Shown here piece after piece: positions 34,477 to 43,127 of a stretch of DNA of 64,000 bases; within the stretch, counting starts at the first letter, position 1, and every line of letters starts with the position of its first letter. Source of the stretch: Fusibacter sp. 3D3 (lineage in GTDB: Bacteria > Bacillota > Clostridia > Peptostreptococcales > Acidaminobacteraceae). A program made the translations under genes and the position numbers. Location: contig NZ_BDHH01000019.1 of the NCBI RefSeq assembly GCF_001748365.1, forward strand, positions 61-64,060, read 5' to 3'. The notes beneath the pieces were generated by a model. It saw only the letters and a program-made list of their open reading frames with translations, did not search any database and was not told the origin of the DNA.

Positions 34477-34743
34477 ATGAAGAAGAGATCCGTACTAGAT
34501 ACCATTACACTTGAGAAAGCAGAAAGAGAGACCCTTATAGCAGAAATCCAAACTTATTTTAGTGTGGAGAGAGATGAAGTATTAGGCACAATCGCAGCGG
34601 ATATGATTCTTGACTTTTTCTTAGATACGCTTGGAAAGGTGACTTATAATAAAGCACTGTCAGACTCGAAATATTGGTTCCAGAAACGACTAGAAGAAAT
34701 TTCTTATGATTATGATTTACTTTATAAGAAGGGACGTTCGTGA
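34477..34743 (+). CDS. DUF2164 family protein
   Basis: An 88-residue, charged, helical protein. It matches DUF2164 in size and pattern (SVERDEVLGTIAADMILDFFLDTLGKVTYNKAL). Cytoplasmic, function unknown. Its TGA stop overlaps the ATG of the acetyltransferase gene (TGATG), so the two are translationally coupled. Confidence 0.8.
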   Translation: MKKRSVLDTITLEKAERETLIAEIQTYFSVERDEVLGTIAADMILDFFLDTLGKVTYNKALSDSKYWFQKRLEEISYDYDLLYKKGRS

Positions 34744-35300
34744 TGGCTAGAGATAAAATAACACTTGTGAGACTGCTAAAAGACGATTTAATAGCACTTG
34801 AGCAATTTTTTAGATTGTGTATTCAAACGGTTATGATAAATGAAGGGTTTGAAGACATTGAGGCCTTTGTCAATGAAGAAGTCGTTGAAAAAATGAACTT
34901 TGTTCAATCTGATCTGTATTCAAACGGGGATAAACATTTTTTCTTAATCGCTAAAAAAGAGCGCGAGATCGTAGGCACTATCGCATATGGTCCTGCGGGG
35001 GATTTAATAGATCAACTTTCAGAGGGTGCCTATAAGGCTTATGGTGAAATTGGCAGTGTTTTCGTCCACCCAGAGCGGCACAATCAAGGCATTGGCTCTT
35101 TGATGCTAAATGCAATGTATTTAGCGCTCATGGGTAGAGGGATAAAGACATTTTGCTTAGATAGTGGGTATACCATCGCAAAGCAAATATGGACAGGCAA
35201 ATTTGGTGAACCCAATATCATCTCTAAAGATCAGTGGGGTGAAGGCTATGACCACTATATTTGGAAAATAAACTTAGATCAGGTAACGATTGAAATTTAA
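34743..35300 (+). CDS. GNAT acetyltransferase
   Basis: 185 residues. The CoA-binding segment HPERHNQGIGSLMLNAMYLALMG (about 105) matches GNAT motif A, preceded by the strand YGEIGSVFV. The acceptor is unknown. ATG 34743 overlaps the stop of the DUF2164 gene. Confidence 0.85.
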   Translation: MARDKITLVRLLKDDLIALEQFFRLCIQTVMINEGFEDIEAFVNEEVVEKMNFVQSDLYSNGDKHFFLIAKKEREIVGTIAYGPAGDLIDQLSEGAYKAYGEIGSVFVHPERHNQGIGSLMLNAMYLALMGRGIKTFCLDSGYTIAKQIWTGKFGEPNIISKDQWGEGYDHYIWKINLDQVTIEI

Positions 35301-35326
35301 CTTAAAAGACTTTATAAGGAGTAAAA

Positions 35327-35836
35327 ATGCTAAAAAAATGGCTCGTTTTTACAAATTTTGTTGTGATAATGGTGATTGGAGGGTATTTGGCCTATTTATT
35401 ATCCAATCTAGTCCCCCTTCCAGGAAGTAAGTTTTTAGTTATGGGACCATTTTTGACATTTGTGTTAATGATTCCACTTGAAAGATTTCCAAATTTCGGG
35501 ACACTTTCGATGATAAATTTTATATTTGGAATGATACTCTTGATTTTGACGCCATGGATGACACTTGCCATAATTATTTCTGGGTTTGTTTCAGATCTTT
35601 TTATGCTTATACCTGTAAAACACTGGTTTAAAAGGGTGTTCTCTCTGGGTATATATAATTTAATGAGTTTTTATACTTCATTGTATGTAACCCATGTGAT
35701 TACTGGAAATTTACTTTACAATGTGGTTGGCCCCCTGATGATTGTTTTTATCGGGGTTGTATGTCTAGTTGTGGGCATGTGTGGCGCTTATTTTGGAAGA
35801 GTGGTGAATCAAAAATATTTAAGCAAGATCCGTTAG
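35327..35836 (+). CDS. Membrane protein, ECF S-component-like
   Basis: A 169-residue integral membrane protein with five or six helices. Short loops such as LVPLPGSKFLVMGP, and a compact size, recall substrate-binding S components of energy-coupling-factor transporters (MptD-like). No ECF ATPases or T component are nearby, so it would use a shared module encoded elsewhere. The assignment rests on topology only. Confidence 0.55.
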   Translation: MLKKWLVFTNFVVIMVIGGYLAYLLSNLVPLPGSKFLVMGPFLTFVLMIPLERFPNFGTLSMINFIFGMILLILTPWMTLAIIISGFVSDLFMLIPVKHWFKRVFSLGIYNLMSFYTSLYVTHVITGNLLYNVVGPLMIVFIGVVCLVVGMCGAYFGRVVNQKYLSKIR

Positions 35837-35888
35837 TGCTCGGAATTTTACTCGAACCATTATACCGTTGAGGGTGAGGTGTATTCAA

Positions 35889-36932
35889 TTGAGAATTGAA
35901 TCTAATTTAAAAGCAGTTTTGCTTAAAATAGCAAAGCAGTTGAACGAAGCCAAAGTAACTTGGGCAGTGGGGGCCTCTATCGTACTGGATTACTATGGTC
36001 TTTTAGAAGAATCACCACATGACATTGATTTGATCATTCAAATTGATGATATTGAGAAAGTAGATGCCCTATTAAAAGGTCTAGGTGAGAAACAATCTTG
36101 GGAAAAATCAGATCAATACAGTACGCCCTATTTTTACGAATATAAGATTGAGGGCATTAAAGTCGATGTAATGGCCTTATTGACGATCAATACAATTGAT
36201 GGCAAATTTACGTATCATTTCAATGAGGCGTGTATAAAATCAATTTGGAAAGAAGATCACATAGTGATACCTTTGACACCGCTTGAAGATTGGTTTGTTC
36301 TTTATGCACTCATGGGGAATCGAGAGGAGAAAGTCAAATTGATTGAAACGTATTTTAAGGATAAAAAGATTGAAGAAACAACAATAATGGAAGAGCTTAA
36401 GCATCAAGGCATTCTGCCAGAAGCACTTATGAAACGTCTCTCCGCAGTCAAGGAAAATATAAATGTATATATTAGACCGGCAAGGCCTGATGAATTTGCA
36501 ATATTAAATGAAGTGGCGTCAATTTCGGAAGCACATTGGGGCTATGATGAATCGTTTATGAATGAATTTAGAACATTTTATGCGATAAACGCGGCGTTTA
36601 TATCTGAAAATCCAACTTTTGTTTATTTAAGAGACAATCAAATCATTGCTTTTTATGGTTTGATATTGAAGGGCAGATTTTGCGAATTAGAATACTTCTA
36701 TGTGAGACCCGATTATATTGGTAAAGGTATGGGGGCTTCTCTTTGGCAACACATGCTCAGGCAATGTGCTCTACTTGAAATTGAAGTCGTCACATTAGTG
36801 ACAAGCCCTGAAGCCAAGGCATTTTATGAAAAAATGGGCGCAGTCCATAGCGGAGATACGGCGTCTTTAATAAAAGCAGGTAGGATGATTCCTAAACTTT
36901 ATTATAAGTTGGATTGGATGCATAAAGCATAA
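35889..36932 (+). CDS. Nucleotidyltransferase-acetyltransferase fusion
   Basis: About 347 residues in two halves. The first (about 1-170) is a minimal nucleotidyltransferase: GASIVLDYYG, then a PHDIDLII aspartate pair, and a third acidic position in IKVDVMAL. The second (about 195-345) is a GNAT domain with the CoA motif RPDYIGKGMGASLWQHML and the end AKAFYEKMGAVHSGD. Both domain types occur separately in aminoglycoside-modifying enzymes. I prefer the TTG at 35889 after GGGTGAGGTG; an earlier TTG at 35868 is also in frame. Substrates are unknown. Confidence 0.8.
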   Translation: MRIESNLKAVLLKIAKQLNEAKVTWAVGASIVLDYYGLLEESPHDIDLIIQIDDIEKVDALLKGLGEKQSWEKSDQYSTPYFYEYKIEGIKVDVMALLTINTIDGKFTYHFNEACIKSIWKEDHIVIPLTPLEDWFVLYALMGNREEKVKLIETYFKDKKIEETTIMEELKHQGILPEALMKRLSAVKENINVYIRPARPDEFAILNEVASISEAHWGYDESFMNEFRTFYAINAAFISENPTFVYLRDNQIIAFYGLILKGRFCELEYFYVRPDYIGKGMGASLWQHMLRQCALLEIEVVTLVTSPEAKAFYEKMGAVHSGDTASLIKAGRMIPKLYYKLDWMHKA

Positions 36933-37145
36933 GTTGAATTGTTGACAATTTAGGATTGAAAACTTGAAAAGGAGTTACTTTGCATTGCGTAATAAGAGGG
37001 GGACCTACATTGGCACACTCGAGGTCAGTCAAATTATAGACGAAATCATGTCACTAGATGGTGAAAAGAGACTTTTGTAGAAAATAATGATGGGGTTGAG
37101 TACTTGGCGAAAACAATTAATACTGATATAATGTAATAGGCTATT

Positions 37146-37176
37146 GAACAGAGGCCTCTGGTCTCTGTTCTTTTTC
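37146..37176 (+). terminator. Intergenic terminator
   Basis: GAACAGAG/CTCTGTTC hairpin with a T-rich tail. The stretch 36933-37285 otherwise shows only a doubtful 31-codon frame (36985-37080). Confidence 0.8.
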
Positions 37177-37285
37177 TTTAAACGAGACTATAGTCTTGGG
37201 TCTGGAATTATGGATATTGTGTAAACGTTTTAAAAATATACAGAAAAAATGTCGTATTTACAAGGTAAAGAACGCATTAGTTGAA

Positions 37286-37314
37286 TTGACATAAAAGGAT
37301 GAATCGAATATAAT
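37286..37314 (+). promoter_or_regulatory. Consensus promoter of the DUF2294-diguanylate cyclase operon
   Basis: TTGACA (37286-37291), 17 bases, TATAAT (37309-37314), a perfect sigma-A promoter. Its transcript has a leader of about 170 bases before the first gene. Confidence 0.88.
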
Positions 37315-37405
37315 TTACATATATATCTAAGTTTGTTGAAGAGGCATAAAATCAATTGAATATCTCGGTTAGACTATAAAAGAGGAGTAATTCAGCTTTT
37401 TATGT

Positions 37406-37446
37406 AAACCAATATAGTATACAACTATATTGGTTTTATTTTTTTA
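37406..37446 (+). terminator. Leader attenuator hairpin before the DUF2294 gene
   Basis: AAACCAATATAGT (37406-37418) pairs with ACTATATTGGTTT (37424-37436), followed by TTATTTTTTT. It lies between a perfect promoter and the first gene, so transcription must be able to pass it. The 37322-37405 leader would hold the sensing element. It does not match any riboswitch I recognise. Confidence 0.75.
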
Positions 37447-37491
37447 TTAGAACGGACTCTAATAATTATTAACAGATCCAAGGAGGGTAAT

Positions 37492-37845
37492 TTGAACGTA
37501 AAGAAAGAGTATGAAAGAATAATTCTTTCTAAATATGTTGGACATATTAAGAGAGTCGGCGGGCGAGGGCCTAAAAATATTTATGTGAAGATTGAAGACA
37601 GACATATTACGATCAATTTTGCTTTGGTCTTTTCACCGCTTGAGAAATTTGTGTACGAAAACTTAGAGAACGCCTCAACCTTATTAACGGATTTATACAA
37701 TCGCGTGGGGCACATCATTATTCCCGATTTTATTGATGAGCTCAGTCAAGAAATGCAGCAACCGATTGAGTATGTGGATTATGTCATTGATGTGGATAAT
37801 AATAGTTTTCAAATCATTTTAAAAAGTCGAAGTTCTATTGGTTAA
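37492..37845 (+). CDS. DUF2294 (MpsC-like) protein
   Basis: A 117-residue soluble protein. The GGRGPKNIYVKIEDRHITINF segment, TPxEK-like SPLEKFVYENLENA, and the Arg in LYNRVG match DUF2294. Members have been linked to sodium or bicarbonate uptake systems in Staphylococcus, but the function is not settled. It starts at TTG 37492 after AAGGAGGG. It is first in an operon with a diguanylate cyclase, behind an attenuator. Confidence 0.75.
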   Translation: MNVKKEYERIILSKYVGHIKRVGGRGPKNIYVKIEDRHITINFALVFSPLEKFVYENLENASTLLTDLYNRVGHIIIPDFIDELSQEMQQPIEYVDYVIDVDNNSFQIILKSRSSIG

Positions 37846-37869
37846 AATGAATTATGGGGGAGAAATGGG

Positions 37870-38745
37870 ATGCAAGCAGTGTTAATGGACCTAAAAAAGA
37901 GATACGAACCTTTATTTGAACAGATAAGAGTTGTGGACTTTGCTGAAAAGGTTACTTATACACTAAACCACCAAAATAAATTAGAATGGAGGCCTTGTAG
38001 CCATCTGTGTAGGCTAAAAGAGAATTGTTTTTGCTCTAAAGTCTTACAAGAAAATCGCAAACTGGCTAGACTTGAATTTTCGGAAGGAAAAAGTTATATC
38101 ATATATGGTTTTCCAATTCGACAAGGCAATCGGCATTTGGTCGTGGAATTAACAGATCAAATTGATGGCAGTAGTATTTTTGAGAATTCTGAGGCGCAAG
38201 AAAATCGCGATATAACCGCAATGATTGAAGGCATGAATCAAATGATCATTACAGATGAAATGACAGGTTTGTTCAATCGCAGATATATTACTCAAAAATT
38301 ATCATTTGACTTAGTGAATAGTTTTTACCAAAAGAGTACTATGGCTGTTATTATGGCAGACATTGATAAATTTAAAAGTGTAAATGATCTCTATGGGCAT
38401 GATGTAGGGGATCAAGTTCTTATTAATTTTTCCAGTCTTCTAAAAAGTACGATTAGGAGTTCAAGTGATTGGGTGGCACGTTATGGCGGGGAAGAATTTT
38501 TAATTGTTATGAAACATTTAAATCGTAATAATGTCGAAGAGATTATACATCATATTAAAGGCCAAATTGAATTGACTCACTTTGGTCCCACTTCTCCTGA
38601 AATCAAATTGACTTGCAGCTTTGGTGTTGTTGTCTGTGACGGGCATACAGGACATTATGAAAAATTGATCAGAATTGCAGATCAATGCCTATTACAAGCT
38701 AAAAACGAAGGCAGAAACAAAGCCATCATAAAATATTTAGAATAA
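37870..38745 (+). CDS. Soluble diguanylate cyclase with N-terminal Cys-rich sensor
   Basis: 291 residues. The C-terminal GGDEF domain (about 130-290) keeps YGGEEF and the metal Asp in MADIDKFKSVND, so it should make cyclic-di-GMP. No clear RxxD inhibitory site is visible. The first 125 residues contain PCSHLCRLKENCFC (about 41-55), a four-cysteine cluster that could bind zinc or an iron-sulfur cluster and sense redox state; that is inference. It is co-transcribed with the DUF2294 gene and ends in a terminator. Confidence 0.9.
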   Translation: MQAVLMDLKKRYEPLFEQIRVVDFAEKVTYTLNHQNKLEWRPCSHLCRLKENCFCSKVLQENRKLARLEFSEGKSYIIYGFPIRQGNRHLVVELTDQIDGSSIFENSEAQENRDITAMIEGMNQMIITDEMTGLFNRRYITQKLSFDLVNSFYQKSTMAVIMADIDKFKSVNDLYGHDVGDQVLINFSSLLKSTIRSSSDWVARYGGEEFLIVMKHLNRNNVEEIIHHIKGQIELTHFGPTSPEIKLTCSFGVVVCDGHTGHYEKLIRIADQCLLQAKNEGRNKAIIKYLE

Positions 38746-38782
38746 GCTTCTTGAAAATTCATTTTTTCGAGAAGCTTTTTTA
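38744..38782 (+). terminator. Terminator after the diguanylate cyclase gene
   Basis: AAGCTTCTTGAA/TTTCGAGAAGCTT followed by a T-run; it overlaps the stop codon. Confidence 0.9.
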
Positions 38783-38900
38783 GAGCATTAGTCTTCGTCC
38801 AGCAAAGAGCAGAATATCGTGTCTCTATTGTATTTCGCCCTAAATTTCTATAAAATAGTACTGTTACGGCAATTACAAAAAAAAGAAGGCGGTGAATCCA

Positions 38901-41603
38901 ATGCAAATTAAAAATGCCATAAGGAAAAAGCTCATTATAGGTGTTTTTATGGGGTGTTTGGTTCCCTATTTTTTTGGAGGCATTTATTTAAAAAGCTATA
39001 TTGAGAAATGGCTTTACAACAATAGCATCGAGCACACAAATCAAACGCTTACACAGGTTAACGAACTTGTTGATAAAGCGCTTATTAAAGACATTGATAA
39101 AGCCGTTTCAGTATTGGCTTCTCTTGAGCAAATAGAGACCTCTAAAAATGCGATTAATAATTATACAAAATTTGATCTTGAAACCTTTAAATATATGCCA
39201 CTTGAAGCAGAAGAGACGATAGAATCCTATTTTAAAATATTGAAAGATGCCCATGAGATAATAAATTTTATTTTTTTAGGGACTGAAAATGGGGATTACA
39301 TGGAGTTCCCCAAATTTTCGCCTTCAAAACCTTATGATCCGAGAATTAGACCTTGGTATATGGGGACTATTGATAAAAATGACGTGGTCCTATCAGAACC
39401 CTATAAAACAAATGTAAGTGAAGAATTGGTAATTTGCTTCTCAAAGCGTGTTATTCACAAGGGTAAGGCAATTGGGGTCGTGGGCATCACCGTTAATCTG
39501 GAAGAACTCACACGGAATGTTAATTCGATTCAAATTGGGAAATCGGGTTATATTTTAGTAATGAACCCCAATCAGAAGTTTATTGTGAGCCCAAGACATC
39601 CAGAATGGATTCTAAAAACACCGAATGAACTGAACATCGATGCTTTTAAAAATTTTGAAATGAATAACAGCACCATTTTTGAAGCGGTAATCGATGGCAG
39701 TGATAAGGTGATCAATGTGGTGACCTCTCCGGTAAGCGGTTGGCATATGTTGTCAGTCGTTGACAAAGATGAAATTTTGAGTAAAGCAAAAGAAATCACA
39801 AATATATTAATCAGCATTTACCTCATGACATTACTCATTATGTTTGCCATTATCTATAGAATATCAAGACGTATAACCGATCCTATATTGGGAATTGCTT
39901 CTGTTATTAATCGTATGGCGGACTATGATTTTGATTTCTATGATAATAGTCATATTGAATCTTATTCAAAACAAAAAGACGAAATTGGTATTATCGCCAC
40001 GGCATTATCTGAAATGCACGAAAATCTTATTGAGCTTATGAATCAAGTCAATACGATTGACGATGAGATTAAGACCGTTAATATTGAAAATAACACGAAG
40101 ATACAACTTAATCTGTCCGAGCAAAATCCATTTATGAGGATAACCACTTCGATGAATACTTTGCTTGATAAAGTATACGTTTATCTTGAAAAACTAAAGG
40201 CATCTCATACGGATATTTTAGAAAAAAACCAATTGTTGACTTCTTCTGAAGAGGAACTTATGGCACAACTTGAAGAAATTGATCATCAGAGAGAATACAT
40301 TAATTTTTTAGCATTTCATGATCCTTTGACCAACTTGCCAAATCGGAGAAAATTTGTCGAAATCCTAGACCAACGCATTCAATCCAAACAGAGTGGTGCT
40401 ATTATTTTGTTAGATTTAGATAATTTTAAAGGTATCAATGATACCTTAGGCCACATTTTTGGAGATCGAGTATTAGAAGCCATCGCTAAAAGGCTTGAAA
40501 AATTTGTGGATCCCAAAATATGCGTCTCAAGATTTGGAGGCGATGAATTCCTAATTTTAATTGAATGCGAATCTGATTTTCATGAACTGGATCAACAGGT
40601 CAGACTCATAAGGCATCTATTCGATGAAAAACTGGACATTGACGATAATTTGATTGAAATTAATTTTAGCATGGGAATTTCACTGTTTCCTAAAGACAGT
40701 ATAGATGTAAATCAATTGATTATGAATGCCGATCTAGCCATGTATGCGGTGAAAAATATTGGGAAGAATGGCTATAAATACTTTAGTGTGAGCATGATGG
40801 ATCATCAAATTGAAAAATCTAAAATTGAACTCATCATTAGAGATGCCATCGAAAATGATGGTTTTATGATGGTATATCAGCCTCAGATAGAAGTGAACTC
40901 AGGCTATATAGCGAGTTATGAAGCCTTATTGAGACTGAGAACTTTAGAGTACTCACCAGCAGAGTTTATCAAAATCGCAGAAGAGAATGGTTCTATCGTC
41001 AAAATAGGCCGAATTGTGACTGAAAAAGTGATCAAACAAATGGCGCTTTGGAAGCAGAGTGGACTTTCCCTTAGACCGGTATCCATCAATTTCTCTGCAA
41101 ATCAGTTGCAGGATAAGACCTATGCTCAGTACCTTCACGCATTACTAGAGCAGTATGATATCAGTGCACATTTTATTGAGATTGAAATTACCGAAAATAT
41201 TTTTTTAGAAAACAAAGAAGCATCACTTGTCTTTTTAAAGCAACTGAAAAAAATGGGTGTTAAGATTGCCATTGACGATTTTGGGACGGGCTACTCCTCA
41301 CTTAATTATTTGACTTTTTTACCAGTAGATAAGGTGAAGTTAGACAGATCGTTAAATATCAAATTTTTAGAAATGGAAAACATCGGTATTATGGACAGCT
41401 TGATTTTATTAGTTCATAGTCTTGGGTTGACCGTGACAGCAGAGGGCATAGAAACACTGGATCAGGTCAAGCGGTTAAAGGTTGGCAAATGTGATTTTAT
41501 TCAAGGTTTCTATTTCAGCAAACCAGTCGAAGCACAAGAGGTACCACGAATTCACATGAACAGATATACTGGAGAGGGCGGGAGCTTAAAAGGTGAAAAT
41601 TAA
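38901..41603 (+). CDS. Cache-HAMP-GGDEF-EAL membrane protein
   Basis: 900 residues. A transmembrane helix (about 10-30), an extracellular dCache domain (about 35-295, with [13 protein letters not shown]), a second helix (about 303-323), a HAMP, a coiled coil, GGDEF (FGGDEF about 545) and EAL (EALLRLR about 674, DDFGTGYSS about 791). Both catalytic motifs look intact, so synthesis and breakdown of cyclic-di-GMP are both possible. Its ligand pocket resembles that of the chemoreceptor at 27375. ATG 38901 is used; GTG 38892 is three codons upstream. It precedes the secreted protein and exopolysaccharide genes on the same strand. Confidence 0.93.
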   Translation: MQIKNAIRKKLIIGVFMGCLVPYFFGGIYLKSYIEKWLYNNSIEHTNQTLTQVNELVDKALIKDIDKAVSVLASLEQIETSKNAINNYTKFDLETFKYMPLEAEETIESYFKILKDAHEIINFIFLGTENGDYMEFPKFSPSKPYDPRIRPWYMGTIDKNDVVLSEPYKTNVSEELVICFSKRVIHKGKAIGVVGITVNLEELTRNVNSIQIGKSGYILVMNPNQKFIVSPRHPEWILKTPNELNIDAFKNFEMNNSTIFEAVIDGSDKVINVVTSPVSGWHMLSVVDKDEILSKAKEITNILISIYLMTLLIMFAIIYRISRRITDPILGIASVINRMADYDFDFYDNSHIESYSKQKDEIGIIATALSEMHENLIELMNQVNTIDDEIKTVNIENNTKIQLNLSEQNPFMRITTSMNTLLDKVYVYLEKLKASHTDILEKNQLLTSSEEELMAQLEEIDHQREYINFLAFHDPLTNLPNRRKFVEILDQRIQSKQSGAIILLDLDNFKGINDTLGHIFGDRVLEAIAKRLEKFVDPKICVSRFGGDEFLILIECESDFHELDQQVRLIRHLFDEKLDIDDNLIEINFSMGISLFPKDSIDVNQLIMNADLAMYAVKNIGKNGYKYFSVSMMDHQIEKSKIELIIRDAIENDGFMMVYQPQIEVNSGYIASYEALLRLRTLEYSPAEFIKIAEENGSIVKIGRIVTEKVIKQMALWKQSGLSLRPVSINFSANQLQDKTYAQYLHALLEQYDISAHFIEIEITENIFLENKEASLVFLKQLKKMGVKIAIDDFGTGYSSLNYLTFLPVDKVKLDRSLNIKFLEMENIGIMDSLILLVHSLGLTVTAEGIETLDQVKRLKVGKCDFIQGFYFSKPVEAQEVPRIHMNRYTGEGGSLKGEN

Positions 41604-41645
41604 ACTTGGGAAATAGAGTGTGACCAAAACAGGAGGACACAAAAA

Positions 41646-43046
41646 GTGAAAAAATCAAGATTTAAATTTCAAAGAATGATCCGAATTTGTATGGCACTAG
41701 CTTTACTCATCAATCTTCACGCCTTGACTTACGCCAATTCAGGCCCTACGATTATGGAAGAATATCCAAGTTCTGAAATGATCGTGGATGAAGCCAACGC
41801 AATTATCGTCAATCATGAAACCCTGACATTTGATTTGACGAGTGACTTATATTCAGAAGGTGCAAAAGTCAAAGCAACTTATGAAATGGAAAACACCAGT
41901 GATGAAACTCAAAATGTGCATATGGTTTTCCCACTCGTGTCTACTATAAAAAGCCTTGAAGATCACGTTGAGATACAATGTGACGGTGAACCTATTTCAC
42001 TTAAAAAAATCTATCTGGACAAAGTGAATACGCCTAATAATTTACCGGATTTTGAAACGGTACTCAAACAGGCAACAGAGCAAGACTCTTTTTTAACTTC
42101 AGATCTGATCTGTTATGAATTCATACCCCAAGTGGATCTAGCAGAAATGCAGATTGAAGTCAAATTTAGTTTGTCAGATCCTCAATCCTTGATTTTCGTT
42201 CAAAATATAAACAGTTATGGCTATGATGGCAATCGGTTTTCTATTGGGGGATGGTTTGGAAAGAATGTTGGGACAGATGAAACGCTAAAGCTTTATTTGA
42301 CAAAAGGGGAAGTAGAGGCACTTGAATATACAGTTAAAGAGAAATCTAGTGACAATCCCATTGACTCAAAAACTGGCTTTGAAAACTTAAAAGTGGAGCA
42401 AACCACGATCTCAAACGCAAATATGAAAGCCCTGTTAGAGAACCAATTGTTTTCAGAGGAATCCGATATATATACGAAAACCGATAAAGAAAAGATGCTG
42501 AATGAAGCCCTCCATGAGCTTTATGAACCGAATGATATGCCTATTCTGATACTGGATGACCTAACGCAGTATTTATACCGTGAGAGAATCATACTTTTAA
42601 GTTATGATATTGCATTTAAACCTGTACAGAAACGCGAAATAACTGTGGCATATCAGATGAAAGGCACCTTTGATAAACGCAATAGCTCTGAACCAACGTA
42701 TACCTTTGAGTACTTTCTAAAGCCAGCTTCATACTGGAAAGCGTTTGATCAGTTAGACCTGACGATTAATTTAAAAGCACCCTATGAATACATTCTTTCG
42801 AGCAGTTTGCCACTTACTCGGAAAAGCAGTGAAAATCAGATCTCATACCATGCAAACTTTGATCAATTACCAGAAGAAGATTTGACCTTTACGGTTTATA
42901 CCTCTGAGACAATAACCGCACTGGATCAATTAAAAGGCAAATGGAGCAGAACGTATGTCTATGTGTTTTTTCTAATGGTCTTACCTTTGATTTTTGTGGT
43001 TGCGGTTGTTGTGGGGATCGTTTTTATTGTTAAAAAAATAAAGTGA
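41646..43046 (+). CDS. Secreted or membrane-anchored protein of unknown function
   Basis: 466 residues. A signal peptide (about 1-30, ending TYANSG), a long extracellular beta-rich region with vault/VIT-like features (MVFPLVSTIKSLEDHVEIQCDGEP), and a C-terminal transmembrane helix (about 440-462, YVYVFFLMVLPLIFVVAVVV) with KKIK after it. The topology is type I with a cytoplasmic stub. No enzymatic motif is recognisable. Start GTG 41646 follows AGGAGG. It lies 42 bases after the GGDEF-EAL gene, so it is probably in the same operon. Confidence 0.75.
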   Translation: MKKSRFKFQRMIRICMALALLINLHALTYANSGPTIMEEYPSSEMIVDEANAIIVNHETLTFDLTSDLYSEGAKVKATYEMENTSDETQNVHMVFPLVSTIKSLEDHVEIQCDGEPISLKKIYLDKVNTPNNLPDFETVLKQATEQDSFLTSDLICYEFIPQVDLAEMQIEVKFSLSDPQSLIFVQNINSYGYDGNRFSIGGWFGKNVGTDETLKLYLTKGEVEALEYTVKEKSSDNPIDSKTGFENLKVEQTTISNANMKALLENQLFSEESDIYTKTDKEKMLNEALHELYEPNDMPILILDDLTQYLYRERIILLSYDIAFKPVQKREITVAYQMKGTFDKRNSSEPTYTFEYFLKPASYWKAFDQLDLTINLKAPYEYILSSSLPLTRKSSENQISYHANFDQLPEEDLTFTVYTSETITALDQLKGKWSRTYVYVFFLMVLPLIFVVAVVVGIVFIVKKIK

Positions 43047-43127
43047 AAAAGAGAATGGTACTCGTTTAATAAAATGGGTATATTTAGATAGAGCAATCTA
43101 GATAAATAGTACTATGAGGGGGTAGCT

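Noticed and set aside
36985-37080. 31-codon frame from a TTG after GGAG, ending LLRDL-like
   Set aside because: Too short, unusual start, no recognisable product; may be a gene remnant but not supportable.
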